From Curtobacterium aurantiacum (GTDB taxonomy: Bacteria; Actinomycetota; Actinomycetes; Actinomycetales; Microbacteriaceae), in the NCBI RefSeq assembly GCF_018598555.1, contig NZ_JAHEWN010000001.1, forward strand, positions 124,001 through 188,000: 64,000 nt of DNA, given 5' to 3'. Of this stretch, positions 51,126 to 59,784 are shown in pieces. Below the pieces are notes generated by a model. That model was given only the letters and a program-made list of their open reading frames with translations, was not told the DNA's origin and ran no database searches. How positions within the stretch are numbered: position 1 is the stretch's first letter; each line of letters begins with the position of its first letter. Made by a program: the position numbers and the translations under genes.

Positions 51126-52054
51126 CCGACGCCGAGTCGCACGTCCGGTCCCGCGGCGACGGGGGGTCCGGTGGCTCGAAGCGCGACCTGACGTACCCGC
51201 CACTGCCCCAGGCGCTCGTCGTGCCGGTGTACGACAACCACACCCACATGGAGATCGCCGACGGTGTCGGCGACGGGGGTGACGGCCCGCTCGAGTACCG
51301 CGAGCACCTCGACCGTGCCTCGAGCGTCGGCGTCCGCGGCGTCGTGCAGGTCGGCACCGACCTCGCAACATCGGAGTGGTCCGCGTCGATCGCCGCTCGG
51401 GAGCCCCGAGTCCTCGCGGCCGTCGCGCTGCACCCGAACGAAGCGCCCGTGCTGCAGGAACAGGGGCTGCTCGACGAGCACCTCGCCGGCATCGAACGGC
51501 TCGCCGCGCTGCCGCGGGTCCGGGCGATCGGTGAGACCGGCCTCGACTTCTTCCGCACCGGCGAGGACGGCCGCGACGCCCAGGTCCGTTCGTTCGAGGA
51601 GCACATCCGCATCGCGAAGGAGCACGACCTCGCGCTGACGATCCACGACCGCGACGCGCACGACGCCGTGGTCGAGGTCCTCGACCGCGTGGGGGCTCCT
51701 GAGCGCACCGTCTTCCACTGCTTCTCCGGTGGCCCGGACCTCGCCCGGCTCTGCGCCGAGCGCGGCTGGTACATGTCGTTCGCCGGCACCGTGACGTTCA
51801 AGAACGCCGCACTGCTGCGTGAAGCCCTGGTCGTCGCCCCGCGGCACCTGATCATGATCGAGACCGACGCACCGTTCCTGACGCCCACACCGTTCCGTGG
51901 TCGCCCGAACGCGCCGTACCTCATCCCGCTCACCCTGCGGTCGATGGCGGAGACGCTCGGCACGGACGCCTCGATGCTCGCCGCGCAGATCGCCTCGAAC
52001 ACCGAGCTGGTCTACGGCGCGTGGGACGCCGAGCCCGTGACGGTGGACGAGTAG
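51122..52054 (+). CDS. tatD: TatD-family metal-dependent deoxyribonuclease
   Basis: The 310-residue protein is a TIM-barrel metal hydrolase: YDNHTHMEI metal motif, [36 protein letters not shown] and [10 protein letters not shown]. TatD enzymes have 3'-5' exonuclease activity and act in DNA repair or quality control. It lies in the conserved metG–tatD–rsmA run. The GTG start overlaps the metG stop. The first 35 residues are polar and not part of the barrel. Confidence 0.94.
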   Translation: MTDAESHVRSRGDGGSGGSKRDLTYPPLPQALVVPVYDNHTHMEIADGVGDGGDGPLEYREHLDRASSVGVRGVVQVGTDLATSEWSASIAAREPRVLAAVALHPNEAPVLQEQGLLDEHLAGIERLAALPRVRAIGETGLDFFRTGEDGRDAQVRSFEEHIRIAKEHDLALTIHDRDAHDAVVEVLDRVGAPERTVFHCFSGGPDLARLCAERGWYMSFAGTVTFKNAALLREALVVAPRHLIMIETDAPFLTPTPFRGRPNAPYLIPLTLRSMAETLGTDASMLAAQIASNTELVYGAWDAEPVTVDE

Positions 52055-52056
52055 TC

Positions 52057-52908
52057 GTGGGCGCGCTGCTCGGCCCGGCGGAGATCCGGGAGCTCGCGGC
52101 CGAACTCGACGTCACCCCGACGAAGAAGCTCGGCCAGAACTTCGTGCACGACGCCAACACCGTGCGGCGGATCGTGTCGGTCGCCGGTGTGACCCCGTCG
52201 GCACAGGTGCTCGAGATCGGGCCGGGGCTCGGGTCACTGACGCTCGGGCTCACCGAGACCGGCGCACCCGTCACCGCGGTCGAGATCGACAAGCGCCTGG
52301 CTGCCAAGCTCCCGTCGACGGTGTCGTCGATGCAGCCGGACGCCCGGCTGACGGTCGTGCAGCAGGACGCCATGACCGTCGCCGCCACGGACCTCGACGT
52401 CGAGCCGACGCACCTCGTCGCGAACCTGCCCTACAACATCTCCGTGCCCGTGCTGCTGCACCTGCTCGCGACCTTCCCGTCGATCGAGCGGTCGCTCGTG
52501 ATGGTGCAGGCAGAGGTCGGGTACCGGCTCGCCGCCGGCCCCGGCAGCAAGGTCTACGGGTCGCCGAGCGTCAAGGCCGCCTGGTACGGGTCGTGGAGCA
52601 CCGCCGGGTTGGTCAGCCGTCAGGTCTTCTGGCCGGTGCCGAACGTCGACAGTGTCCTGGTGGCGTTCGACCGGCACGAGCCCCCGGGTGACGAGCGTCT
52701 GCGGTCTCGGGTGTTCACCCTGGTCGACGCGGCGTTCCAGCAGCGACGCAAGATGCTGCGGCAGAGCCTTTCCGGGGTGCTCGGCGGCAGTGCGCACGCG
52801 TCTGAGGTCCTGACGGCGGCGGGGATCGACCCGACCGCCCGGGGTGAGGCGATCGGTGTGGACGACTTCGTGCGGCTCGGGCGGACGGTCCTCGCGGCTG
52901 CGGGGTAG
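52057..52908 (+). CDS. rsmA: 16S rRNA (adenine1518/1519-N6)-dimethyltransferase
   Basis: The 283-residue protein has [11 protein letters not shown], the SAM-binding motif [15 protein letters not shown] (about 51-65) and the catalytic NLPYNISVP near 123-131. RsmA (KsgA) dimethylates two adenosines in 16S helix 45. GTG 52057 is two bases after the tatD stop, so translation is coupled; a longer frame starting at 52021 is within tatD. In many actinobacteria ispE follows directly, but here about 5.8 kb of other genes intervene. Confidence 0.95.
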   Translation: MGALLGPAEIRELAAELDVTPTKKLGQNFVHDANTVRRIVSVAGVTPSAQVLEIGPGLGSLTLGLTETGAPVTAVEIDKRLAAKLPSTVSSMQPDARLTVVQQDAMTVAATDLDVEPTHLVANLPYNISVPVLLHLLATFPSIERSLVMVQAEVGYRLAAGPGSKVYGSPSVKAAWYGSWSTAGLVSRQVFWPVPNVDSVLVAFDRHEPPGDERLRSRVFTLVDAAFQQRRKMLRQSLSGVLGGSAHASEVLTAAGIDPTARGEAIGVDDFVRLGRTVLAAAG

Positions 52909-52924
52909 TTCGCTCCTCGCCCGG

Positions 52925-52954
52925 CACCAGCGAAATGCGGAATGTTTCGTGGTG
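52925..52954 (+). terminator. Hairpin after rsmA
   Basis: CACC and CGAAA on the left (52925-52928, 52931-52935) pair with TTTCG and GGTG on the right (52945-52949, 52951-52954). Confidence 0.5.
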
Positions 52955-53177
52955 TCCGTTCAGTGCACTCGGGTGCACGCCGACATCTGAGCGCCGCGGC
53001 GGCAAGCGTCCCTCGGCGCGGTGGACCTTCCCCGACCGCGAGTCCGTGCTGCTCACCACCGAGGATGGTCCCCGGCCGGGCACCGTCCGCATCTGGGTCC
53101 AGCGGGAGCGGCTCACCGGCCCCGAGCGGATGCCCGACGCGAAGGCCGAACTGCAGCGGCTCCTCGCCACCCTCTGA
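52935..53177 (+). CDS. Uncertain 80-residue protein or gene fragment
   Basis: The last 55 codons have the strong third-position G/C bias of real genes and encode RWTFPDRESVLLTTEDGPRP followed by TVRIWVQRERLTGPERMP and a helical end. The first 20 codons (with AAT, GTT, TGT, AGT, ACA) have atypical usage, lack a ribosome binding site and overlap the rsmA hairpin. This looks like the 3' part of a gene that has lost its original start. No family is recognised. Confidence 0.35.
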   Translation: MRNVSWCPFSALGCTPTSERRGGKRPSARWTFPDRESVLLTTEDGPRPGTVRIWVQRERLTGPERMPDAKAELQRLLATL

Positions 53178-53228
53178 AGCCGCGACAGGGGGCTCGCCCC
53201 TCGCATCGTGCGAGGCGCACCACGCGTG

Positions 53229-53314
53229 GTGCGAGGTTCCGTGGTCCGTGCGAGCCGAGGTGCCTCGCACGGAACACGGAACCTCGCACGGAACACGGAA
53301 CCTCGCACGGTGCG
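53229..53314. repeat. CCTCGCACGG tandem repeat cluster
   Basis: The 19-bp unit CCTCGCACGGAACACGGAA is repeated at 53263-53281 and 53282-53300 with a partial third copy, ending in CGCACGGTGCG (53304-53314). The inverted 14-mer GTGCGAGGTTCCGT lies at 53229-53242, so a strong hairpin can form. Confidence 0.75.
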
Positions 53315-53335
53315 AACGCCGGCCCCCCACCCGGA

Positions 53336-54076
53336 TCAGTGCTCGCGGGACGCCATCATCTCGAGGATCTGCTGGTGGTTGCCGTTCCGCTCGGCGAAGC
53401 GGAGCGGGTGCACGTTCTGCACCAGGATCTCCGGGGCGGCGCCGGACTCGATGAGCGCCATGACCTCGTCGGCGAAGGCGTCGAGCGGCATCCCGCCGAA
53501 GTCGGCACCGCCCATCAGGTCGGTCATGACGGCCGGTGGGGCGAGCTCGAGCACCTCGACGGACGAACCGACGAGCTGCTGCCGCAGGGCCTGGGTGTAC
53601 GAGTGCACCCCGGCCTTCGTGGCGTTGTAGGTCGGCGTGGCGGTCAGCGGCACGAACGCGAGACCGGACGTGACGGTCATGAGCGTCGCGGCGGGCTGGG
53701 CGAGCAGGTGCGGCAGGAAGGCGTCGATGAGTCGGATCGTGCCGACCAGGTTCGTCTTGATGGTCTCGATCGCGTCGTCCATGTGGTCGGAGGAGCGCAG
53801 GTCCTCGTTGCGCATGATCCCCGACATGGTGATCAGGGCATCGAGCGACGGGTACGCCTCGAGCACCGAGGTCGCAGCGGCCTTGATCGACGAGGCGTCG
53901 GCGACGTCGATCTGCACGGTGCCGAAACCGTGCTCGGTGGCGAGGGAGTCGAGGAGTGCCTGTCGACGGCCGCCGATGACGACGGTGCTGCCGGCGGCCT
54001 GCAGGCGCTGCGCGAGGGCGAGACCGATGCCCGAGGTGGCGCCGGGGATGAAGACGGTGGAGTTCGTGATGTCCAT
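53336..54076 (-). CDS. Short-chain dehydrogenase/reductase
   Basis: The 246-residue classical SDR has the cofactor motif GATSGIG at 12-18, NAG-like MSGIM, catalytic Ser137 (VTSGLA), Tyr150 and Lys154 (YNATK). The NNAG motif is altered to MSGI. It resembles DltE-like oxidoreductases; the substrate is unknown. It is divergent from an XRE-family regulator that probably controls it. Longer frames upstream lie in the divergent spacer. Confidence 0.88.
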   Translation of the reverse strand: MDITNSTVFIPGATSGIGLALAQRLQAAGSTVVIGGRRQALLDSLATEHGFGTVQIDVADASSIKAAATSVLEAYPSLDALITMSGIMRNEDLRSSDHMDDAIETIKTNLVGTIRLIDAFLPHLLAQPAATLMTVTSGLAFVPLTATPTYNATKAGVHSYTQALRQQLVGSSVEVLELAPPAVMTDLMGGADFGGMPLDAFADEVMALIESGAAPEILVQNVHPLRFAERNGNHQQILEMMASREH

Positions 54077-54165
54077 GACGACCACGATGCTCGGTGGTCG
54101 CAGTGGCAACCAGAGCGCGGACATCGGGGGATCGCCGATCCCTGGCATCTGGCGACCAACCGGAC

Positions 54166-54171
54166 CATGAT
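54166..54171 (+). promoter_or_regulatory. Leaderless -10 for the XRE-family regulator
   Basis: CATGAT, six bases, then ATG 54178. A minus-strand CATCGT seven bases before ATG 54076 may serve the SDR gene in the same 101-base spacer. Confidence 0.4.
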
Positions 54172-54177
54172 CGAGCC

Positions 54178-55020
54178 ATGGACCGCGCCGCACTCGCCGA
54201 CTTCCTCCGCCGTCGCCGCGAGCTGCTGCGCCCCGAGGACGTCGGCCTCGGGCAGGGACCGCGACGCCGCACCCCCGGGCTCCGCCGCGAGGAGGTCGCT
54301 GCACTCGCCGGCATGTCCGTCGACTACTACACGCGACTCGAACAGCAGCGCGGCCCGCAGCCGTCCGAGCAGATGATCGCGGCGATCGCCCGGGCCCTCC
54401 GGTGCAGCCTCGACGAGCGTGACCACCTGTTCCACCTGGCCGGGCAGAACGCCCCGACCCGGATGCACCGCGCCGACCACGTGGACCCGGCGATCCTGCG
54501 GGTGCTGGACCGGCTCGAGGACACCCCGGCGATCGTCGTCAGCCACCTGGGCGAGACCCTCGTCGAGAACCGGCTCGCGGCGGCGCTCCTCGGCAGCTCC
54601 GTCGACCTGCCGGGCAACCGGCGGTACCAGGCGTGGCGGTGGTTCGTGACCGGCGAGGAGCTCGCGAAGTACGCGCCGGAGCAGCACGAACGGTTGGGCC
54701 GCGTCGTGGTGGCCTCGATCCGGGCGACGGCTGCGCTCGCGGGACCGGGAGACCGGCGCGCGACCGAACTCATCGCCGAGCTCGAGGCGCGCAGCCCGGA
54801 GTTCCGCGAGCTCTGGGCCCTGCACGAGGTGGCCACGCGCTGGTCGGACAACAAGACCATCGTGCAGCCGGAGCTCGGCCGCATCACCGTCGATTGCCAG
54901 GTGTTGCACACCGACGACCAGGCGCAGGCACTGCTGCTGTTCACGGCGCCTCCAGGGTCGGAGGACGCGCAGAAGCTCGAGCTCCTCGGCGTCGTCGGCC
55001 AGCAGACCTTCGCCGGCTGA
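54178..55020 (+). CDS. XRE-family regulator with MmyB-like ligand domain
   Basis: The 280-residue protein has an N-terminal Cro/C1 helix-turn-helix (RTPGLRREEVAALAGMSVDY, YTRLEQQRGPQPSEQMIAAI) and a C-terminal MmyB-like PAS-related domain (IVVSHLGETLVENRLAAALL, LHEVATRWSDNKTIVQPELG). Such regulators commonly sit divergent to SDR genes and control them, possibly sensing fatty-acid-like ligands. Confidence 0.93.
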   Translation: MDRAALADFLRRRRELLRPEDVGLGQGPRRRTPGLRREEVAALAGMSVDYYTRLEQQRGPQPSEQMIAAIARALRCSLDERDHLFHLAGQNAPTRMHRADHVDPAILRVLDRLEDTPAIVVSHLGETLVENRLAAALLGSSVDLPGNRRYQAWRWFVTGEELAKYAPEQHERLGRVVVASIRATAALAGPGDRRATELIAELEARSPEFRELWALHEVATRWSDNKTIVQPELGRITVDCQVLHTDDQAQALLLFTAPPGSEDAQKLELLGVVGQQTFAG

Positions 55021-55302
55021 CGACCTCGCACGGTGCTGGTTCGCTCGGCTCGTGCGTGCTTGGTCGACCCCGCACGGTGCGAGGTCGATCAACCCGTGCG
55101 CCGTCGACCGATCGGTGCCGCCCTACAGTCCGCCACCGAGCGGCCAACCTCGCACCGGCCGGACAAGCGCGCACCGTGCGACCCTGCTCCGCACCACCCA
55201 AGCGCGCACCGTGCGACCCGCCCCCGCCCCCGCCCCCCGCCGAGAAGCAACGCCGCGTCACACACTTGGCCGCGTGCGGGACACCCTGCCTAGGGTGGGG
55301 GC
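55021..55302. other. Intergenic region with CGCACGGTGCG repeats
   Basis: CGCACGGTGCG lies at 55071-55081 inside a larger palindrome with GACC/GGTC flanks. The 19-mer AAGCGCGCACCGTGCGACC occurs twice, at 55165-55183 and 55200-55218. The next promoter begins at 55291. No gene is seen. Confidence 0.7.
55291..55296 (+). promoter_or_regulatory. Leaderless -10 for the ATP-grasp operon
   Basis: TAGGGT, six bases, then GTG 55303. Confidence 0.6.
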
Positions 55303-56310
55303 GTGAGCACTCCGCGCGTGTACGTCATCCACGAGAACCCCGAGTGGTTCCCCCCGCTCGCCGCCGCCTTCGAGGCCGAGGGCGTCCCGGTCGAGGAGAT
55401 CCTCCTGACCGAGGGGCAGATCGACCTCGCGTCCGAGCCGGCCCCGGGCGTCTACTGGAGCCGGATGTCCGCGAGTTCCCACACCCGCGGCCACGAGCAC
55501 AGCAAGGAGTACACCCGGGCGATCCTCGGCTGGCTCGAACGCGCGGGTCGCCAGGTCGTCGGCGGCAGCCACGTGCTCGAGCTCGAGGTGTCGAAGGTCG
55601 CGCAGCACGGTCTCCTGCAGCAGGCCGGGTTCGACGTGCCGCGCACCACAGCCGTGTTCGGCACGACGACGCTCAAGGACGCCGCCCGCACCTTCACCGA
55701 CGGGCAGGACGTCCCCTTCATCACGAAGCACAACCAGGGCGGCAAGGGCCTGGGCGTGCGGCGGTTCGACTCGCTCGCCGAGTTCGACGCCTACGTCGAC
55801 AGCCCCGAGTTCGAGGCCCCGGTCGACGGCATCACCCTCTTGCAGGAGTACCTGACGGCCCGCGAGCCCTTCATCACCCGCGTCGAGTTCGTCGGCGGCG
55901 AGTTCGTGTACGCCGTCCGGGTCGACACGAGCGCCGGCAGCTTCGAGCTCTGCCCCGCCGACGCGTGCGAGGTGCCCCAGGTCATCGCCGGAGCCGTCTG
56001 CGACGTCCCCGGCACCGAGACCGTCGGCGCGCCCCCGGCGTTCGCCGTCCGGACCGAGATCACCGCCGAGTACCCGCTGGTCCAGCAGCTCCGCACGTTC
56101 CTCGCCGACCAGCGCATCACGATCGCGGGCGTCGAGTTCATGGAGACCACGGACGGCCGCACCGTCGTCTACGACATCAACACGAACACGAACTACAACC
56201 CCGCGGTCGAGGAGACGGCGCCGGCCTCCGGGCCGCGCTCCATCGCGCGCTACCTCGGCGGACTCCTCGCCGAGGAGCACGCGAGCGCGCTCGCGCCGGC
56301 TGCGGTCTAG
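55303..56310 (+). CDS. ATP-grasp ligase (RimK-like)
   Basis: The 335-residue protein has a pre-ATP-grasp domain (RVYVIHENPEWFPPLAAAFE) and an ATP-grasp fold: VGGSHVLELEVSKVAQHGLL, PFITKHNQGGKGLGVRRF for nucleotide binding, and metal-binding GVEFMETTDG and YDINTNTNYN near the C-terminus. Such enzymes form amide or peptide bonds through an acyl-phosphate. The substrates are unknown. It is first in an apparent operon with a SfnG-like monooxygenase and a MetY-like enzyme, though a 32-bp palindrome (56331-56362) lies before the second gene. Confidence 0.85.
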   Translation: MSTPRVYVIHENPEWFPPLAAAFEAEGVPVEEILLTEGQIDLASEPAPGVYWSRMSASSHTRGHEHSKEYTRAILGWLERAGRQVVGGSHVLELEVSKVAQHGLLQQAGFDVPRTTAVFGTTTLKDAARTFTDGQDVPFITKHNQGGKGLGVRRFDSLAEFDAYVDSPEFEAPVDGITLLQEYLTAREPFITRVEFVGGEFVYAVRVDTSAGSFELCPADACEVPQVIAGAVCDVPGTETVGAPPAFAVRTEITAEYPLVQQLRTFLADQRITIAGVEFMETTDGRTVVYDINTNTNYNPAVEETAPASGPRSIARYLGGLLAEEHASALAPAAV

Positions 56311-56330
56311 AACGCAAGAACCACCGGACT

Positions 56331-56362
56331 GGAGGCCCGTGGCGGGCCCGCCCCGCGCCTCC
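56331..56362. repeat. 32-bp GGAGGC palindrome, forward orientation
   Basis: It starts GGAGGCCCGTGG and ends CCCCGCGCCTCC. It is the exact reverse complement of the element at 49455-49486. Confidence 0.8.
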
Positions 56363-56394
56363 CGTCCGCCTTCCCACACCCCCAAGGAACCAAC

Positions 56395-57435
56395 GTGCGA
56401 TTCGGATACTGGACCCCGCTCTTCGGCGGCTGGCTGCGCAACGTCGACAACGAGAACATGCCGGTCACCTTCGACTACGTGAAGCGCCTGGCGCAGCGCG
56501 CCGAGCGGATCGGCTTCGACCTGACGCTCGTGCCGGAGCTCAACCTCAACGACATCAAGGGCACGGCGGCGCCCTCGCTCGAGGCGTGGTCGCTCGCGGC
56601 GGCCATCGCGGCGACGACCGAGCGCCTGGAGATCATGGCGGCGATGCGCCCCGGGTACCACCTGCCCGCGGTCACCGCGAAGCAGGCGGCGACGATCGAC
56701 GACATCTCGTGCGGCCGGTTCACCTTCAACGTGGTGAGCGCCTGGTGGGCCGAGGAGGCGAAGCAGTACGGCGGCATCTTCTCCGAGCACGACGACCGGT
56801 ACAAGCGCACGGCGGAGTTCGTCGAGGTCATGAAGGGCCTGTGGCGGGAGACGCCGTACTCGTTCTCGGGCGAGTACTACGACATCCAGAACGCCCACCT
56901 CGAGCCGAAGCCCCGGGTGACGCCGCGCATCTACGCCGGTGGCGAGAGCGAGGCCGGCAAGGCCGCGATCACCGGGTACGCCGACGCCTACGTCACGCAC
57001 GGCGGCACGGTGGACGAACTCCGCGCGAAGATCACCGAGATGAAGCAGCGCCGCGTCGACGCCGGGCTGCCGCCGTTCGAGGCGTTCGGCATGGCCGCCT
57101 ACGTCATCGTGCGCGAGACCGAGGAGGAGGCGCAGGCCGAGCTCGCCCGGATCACCGACGTGCAGCACGGCCGGGCGTACGAGTCCTACCAGGACTTCAT
57201 CTCGAAGTCGCAGCTCGAGCACGTGCCGTCGCTCGAGGACTACTCGGTGTCGAACCGCGGCCTGCGCCCCGGCTTCGTGGGCACCCCCTCGCAGGTGGCC
57301 GACCGCATCAAGGAGTTCGAGGACGCCGGCGTCGACACGCTCCTGCTGCAGTTCTCGCCGCAGCTCGAGGAGATGGACCGGTTCGGCGAGCAGGTCATCC
57401 CGCTCGTCCGGTCGACCGTCGGGGCGCAGTCCTGA
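56395..57435 (+). CDS. SfnG-like FMN-dependent (LLM class) monooxygenase
   Basis: The 346-residue protein is a luciferase-like TIM barrel. Its start FGYWTPLFGGWLRNVDNENM and FDLTLVPELNLNDIKGTAAP closely resemble dimethylsulfone monooxygenase SfnG, and FTFNVVSAWWAEEAKQYGG matches the alkanesulfonate monooxygenase group. It probably cleaves a C-S bond in an organosulfur compound using reduced FMN. No flavin reductase gene is adjacent. GTG 56395 has AAGGAA at 56384-56389. It overlaps the next gene by one base (TGATG), so the two are coupled. Confidence 0.85.
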   Translation: MRFGYWTPLFGGWLRNVDNENMPVTFDYVKRLAQRAERIGFDLTLVPELNLNDIKGTAAPSLEAWSLAAAIAATTERLEIMAAMRPGYHLPAVTAKQAATIDDISCGRFTFNVVSAWWAEEAKQYGGIFSEHDDRYKRTAEFVEVMKGLWRETPYSFSGEYYDIQNAHLEPKPRVTPRIYAGGESEAGKAAITGYADAYVTHGGTVDELRAKITEMKQRRVDAGLPPFEAFGMAAYVIVRETEEEAQAELARITDVQHGRAYESYQDFISKSQLEHVPSLEDYSVSNRGLRPGFVGTPSQVADRIKEFEDAGVDTLLLQFSPQLEEMDRFGEQVIPLVRSTVGAQS

Positions 57436-58754
57436 TGGGTGGCGCGGAGACCAGCGCCGAGGACGGCTGGGCGTTCGAGACCCGCCAGATCCGCGCCGGC
57501 TTCAAGGCCGATCCGGGCTGGGGCGCGAACGTGCCCCCGATCGCGCAGAGCGCCGCCTACGTCTACCCGTCCGGCGAGGACGCCGCCGCGCGCTTCATGC
57601 TCGACGCCCCCGGTCACACCTACACGCGGGTGAACAACCCGTCGGCGGCGGCGCTCGAACGCCGGATCGCCGACCTCGAGGGCGGGATCGGCGCGCTGGC
57701 GCTCGCGTCCGGGCAGGCCGCGACGTCGCTGGCGGTGCTCGGTGTCGCACGCGCCGGCGACCACGTCGTGTCGAGTGCCTCGCTGTACGGCGCGACCTAC
57801 ACGCTGTTCGCGTCGACCCTGCGCGACCTCGGGATCACCTTCACGTTCGTGCAGGACCCGACCGACCTGTCCGAGTGGGCGGCGGCGGTGCGTCCGGAGA
57901 CGAAGGCGTTCTTCGGCGAGTCCATCCCGAACCCCCGCGGGGACGTCCTGGACTTCGCCGGCGTGGCCGGGGTCGCGCACGAGGCCGGTGTGCCGCTCAT
58001 CGTCGACAACACCATCGCGACGCCGTACCTGGTCCGCCCGATCGAGCACGGCGCCGACATCGTCGTGCACTCGGCGACGAAGTACCTGGCCGGGCACGGC
58101 AGCGCCATCGCGGGGCTCATCGTGGACAGCGGGAACTTCGACTGGGCGGCACACGCCGACCGCTACCCGCAGCTGGCCACGACCGAGCAGTCCGGGTTCG
58201 CGAACACGGACTTCGCCGAGAAGTTCGGCCGACGGGCGTTCATCCAGCGCACCCGTTCGAAGCTCTCCGCCGACCTCGGGCCCGCGATCGCGCCGTTCAA
58301 CGCGTTCCTGGTGCTGCAGGGCATCCAGACGCTGTCGCTCCGCATGGACCGGCACGTGTCGAACGCCGCCACCGTGGCGACCTGGCTGGACGCGCACGAC
58401 CAGGTCGAGCACGTGCACTACGCCGGCCTGCCCGACTCGCCGTGGCACCACCTGCAGCAGCGGTACGTCCCGAAGGGCCCGTCGGCGGTGCTGTCGTTCG
58501 ACCTCGCCGGTGGCGTCGCCGCGGGCCGAGGGTTCGTGGCGGCGCTCGAGTTGTTCGACCACGTCTCGAACCTCGGTGACGTCCGATCGCTCGTCGTGCA
58601 CCCGGCATCGACCACGCACGTGCAGATGACCTCCGCCGAGCGGGCCGCCGCCGGGGTGGGCGACGGGCTCATCCGCCTGTCGATCGGCCTCGAGCACATC
58701 GACGACATCACCGCCGACCTGGCACGGGGCTTCACGGCAGCCGCAGCGGGATAG
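57435..58754 (+). CDS. O-acetylhomoserine sulfhydrylase-like PLP enzyme
   Basis: The 439-residue protein belongs to the Cys/Met metabolism PLP family: [30 protein letters not shown], the Asp of [10 protein letters not shown] and Lys216 in [12 protein letters not shown], which forms the Schiff base. The long C-terminal region with [12 protein letters not shown] and the length favour MetY (O-acetylhomoserine sulfhydrylase), which joins sulfide or methanethiol to O-acetylhomoserine. Coupling to the monooxygenase suggests sulfur released there is captured here (inference). Confidence 0.88.
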   Translation: MGGAETSAEDGWAFETRQIRAGFKADPGWGANVPPIAQSAAYVYPSGEDAAARFMLDAPGHTYTRVNNPSAAALERRIADLEGGIGALALASGQAATSLAVLGVARAGDHVVSSASLYGATYTLFASTLRDLGITFTFVQDPTDLSEWAAAVRPETKAFFGESIPNPRGDVLDFAGVAGVAHEAGVPLIVDNTIATPYLVRPIEHGADIVVHSATKYLAGHGSAIAGLIVDSGNFDWAAHADRYPQLATTEQSGFANTDFAEKFGRRAFIQRTRSKLSADLGPAIAPFNAFLVLQGIQTLSLRMDRHVSNAATVATWLDAHDQVEHVHYAGLPDSPWHHLQQRYVPKGPSAVLSFDLAGGVAAGRGFVAALELFDHVSNLGDVRSLVVHPASTTHVQMTSAERAAAGVGDGLIRLSIGLEHIDDITADLARGFTAAAAG

Positions 58755-58757
58755 GTT
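58752..58757 (+). promoter_or_regulatory. Leaderless -10 for ispE
   Basis: TAGGTT, seven bases, then ATG 58765. The hexamer overlaps the stop codon of the upstream PLP enzyme gene. Confidence 0.5.
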
Positions 58758-58764
58758 GGGGGGC

Positions 58765-59697
58765 ATGACCACGTTGGCCGCCCCGACCCGCGTGCGGACG
58801 CGCGCCCCCGGCAAGATCAACGTGTTCCTGTCCGTCGGGGCGCTGCAGGACGACGGGTACCACGACGTCGCCACGGCGTACCAGGCGGTGTCCCTGTACG
58901 AGGACGTCACCGCCGAGGCCGCCGACGACTTCTCGGTCGCCTTCACCGGCCCGATCGACACGAGCACCGTCCCGGTCGACGAGTCGAACCTGGCGATCCG
59001 CGCGGCCCGACTCGTGGCCGACGCAGCCGGGCACCGCGGCGGGGTCCGGCTGACCATCGACAAGCAGGTGCCGGTCGCCGGCGGCATGGGCGGTGGCTCC
59101 GCGGACGCCGCGGCGACCCTGCTCGCCGTCGACACGCTCTGGGGCACCGCGCTCGGTCGCGAAGAGCTGCTCCGGCTCGCCGCGCAGCTCGGGGCCGACG
59201 TGCCGTTCGCCTTCGCCGGCGGCACCGCCGTCGGTACCGGCCGCGGCGACGAGCTGAGCCCGGCGCTGGCCAAGGGGGAGTTCCACTGGGTCCTCGCACT
59301 CAGCGACGACGGTCTGAGCACCCCCGCCGTCTACCGTGCCCTCGACGAGCACCGGGAGCGGTACCGCGCCGACATCTCACCGGCACCCTCGCACCCCGTG
59401 GTCGAGGCGAACGTGCTGCAGGCCCTGCGCGCCGGCGACCCCGACCTGCTCGCGGACTGCGTGCACAACGACCTGCAGGCCCCCGCCATGCGGTTGCAGC
59501 CCCGGCTCGCGGCGACCCTGGAGCTCGGCGAGAAGTCCGGCGCCCTGGCCGGCCTGGTGTCCGGCAGCGGCCCGACGGTGGCGTTCCTGGTCGGTGACCG
59601 CGACGCCGCGCTCGAGCTGCAGGTCGAGCTCAGTGCCGCTGGACTCGTCGCGCTCCGTGCCACCGGCCCGGTGCACGGCGCACGCGTGGTGCACTGA
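58765..59697 (+). CDS. ispE: 4-diphosphocytidyl-2-C-methyl-D-erythritol kinase
   Basis: The 310-residue GHMP kinase has [13 protein letters not shown] near 13-25, [15 protein letters not shown] at 103-117 and the C-terminal [11 protein letters not shown]. It phosphorylates CDP-methylerythritol, the fourth step of the MEP isoprenoid pathway. ATG 58765 is used; a TTG at 58756 would add three residues within the promoter. The family is the same superfamily as the phosphomevalonate kinase at the left edge, but the motifs here are those of IspE. Confidence 0.94.
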   Translation: MTTLAAPTRVRTRAPGKINVFLSVGALQDDGYHDVATAYQAVSLYEDVTAEAADDFSVAFTGPIDTSTVPVDESNLAIRAARLVADAAGHRGGVRLTIDKQVPVAGGMGGGSADAAATLLAVDTLWGTALGREELLRLAAQLGADVPFAFAGGTAVGTGRGDELSPALAKGEFHWVLALSDDGLSTPAVYRALDEHRERYRADISPAPSHPVVEANVLQALRAGDPDLLADCVHNDLQAPAMRLQPRLAATLELGEKSGALAGLVSGSGPTVAFLVGDRDAALELQVELSAAGLVALRATGPVHGARVVH

Positions 59698-59784
59698 CCC
59701 GACGTCCGGCCCGCCCGGCGAGCGGCTCGACCCCGAGCGGCGGTCCGTCCAGCGTTGGCTCGTCGAGCGTCGGCTCGTCCGGCG

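Larger units (their letters stand above)
52909..53335. other. Intergenic region with hairpin, small reading frame and repeats
   Basis: About 430 bases. It begins with an imperfect hairpin after rsmA (52925-52954), then a short reading frame of uncertain status (52935-53177), then the CCTCGCACGG tandem repeats (53263-53310). The converging SDR gene ends at 53336. Confidence 0.65.

Noticed and set aside
53263-53310. 19-bp direct repeats as a CRISPR array
   Set aside because: The units are adjacent with no spacers and no cas genes are present.
55258-57222. Minus-strand open frame of 654 codons
   Set aside because: Antisense shadow of the ATP-grasp and SfnG-like genes with no recognisable domain.
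54633-58754. Plus-strand open frame of 1373 codons
   Set aside because: Only its last 439 codons (from 57435) form a real protein. The rest lies out of frame across the XRE, ATP-grasp and SfnG-like genes and repeat DNA.
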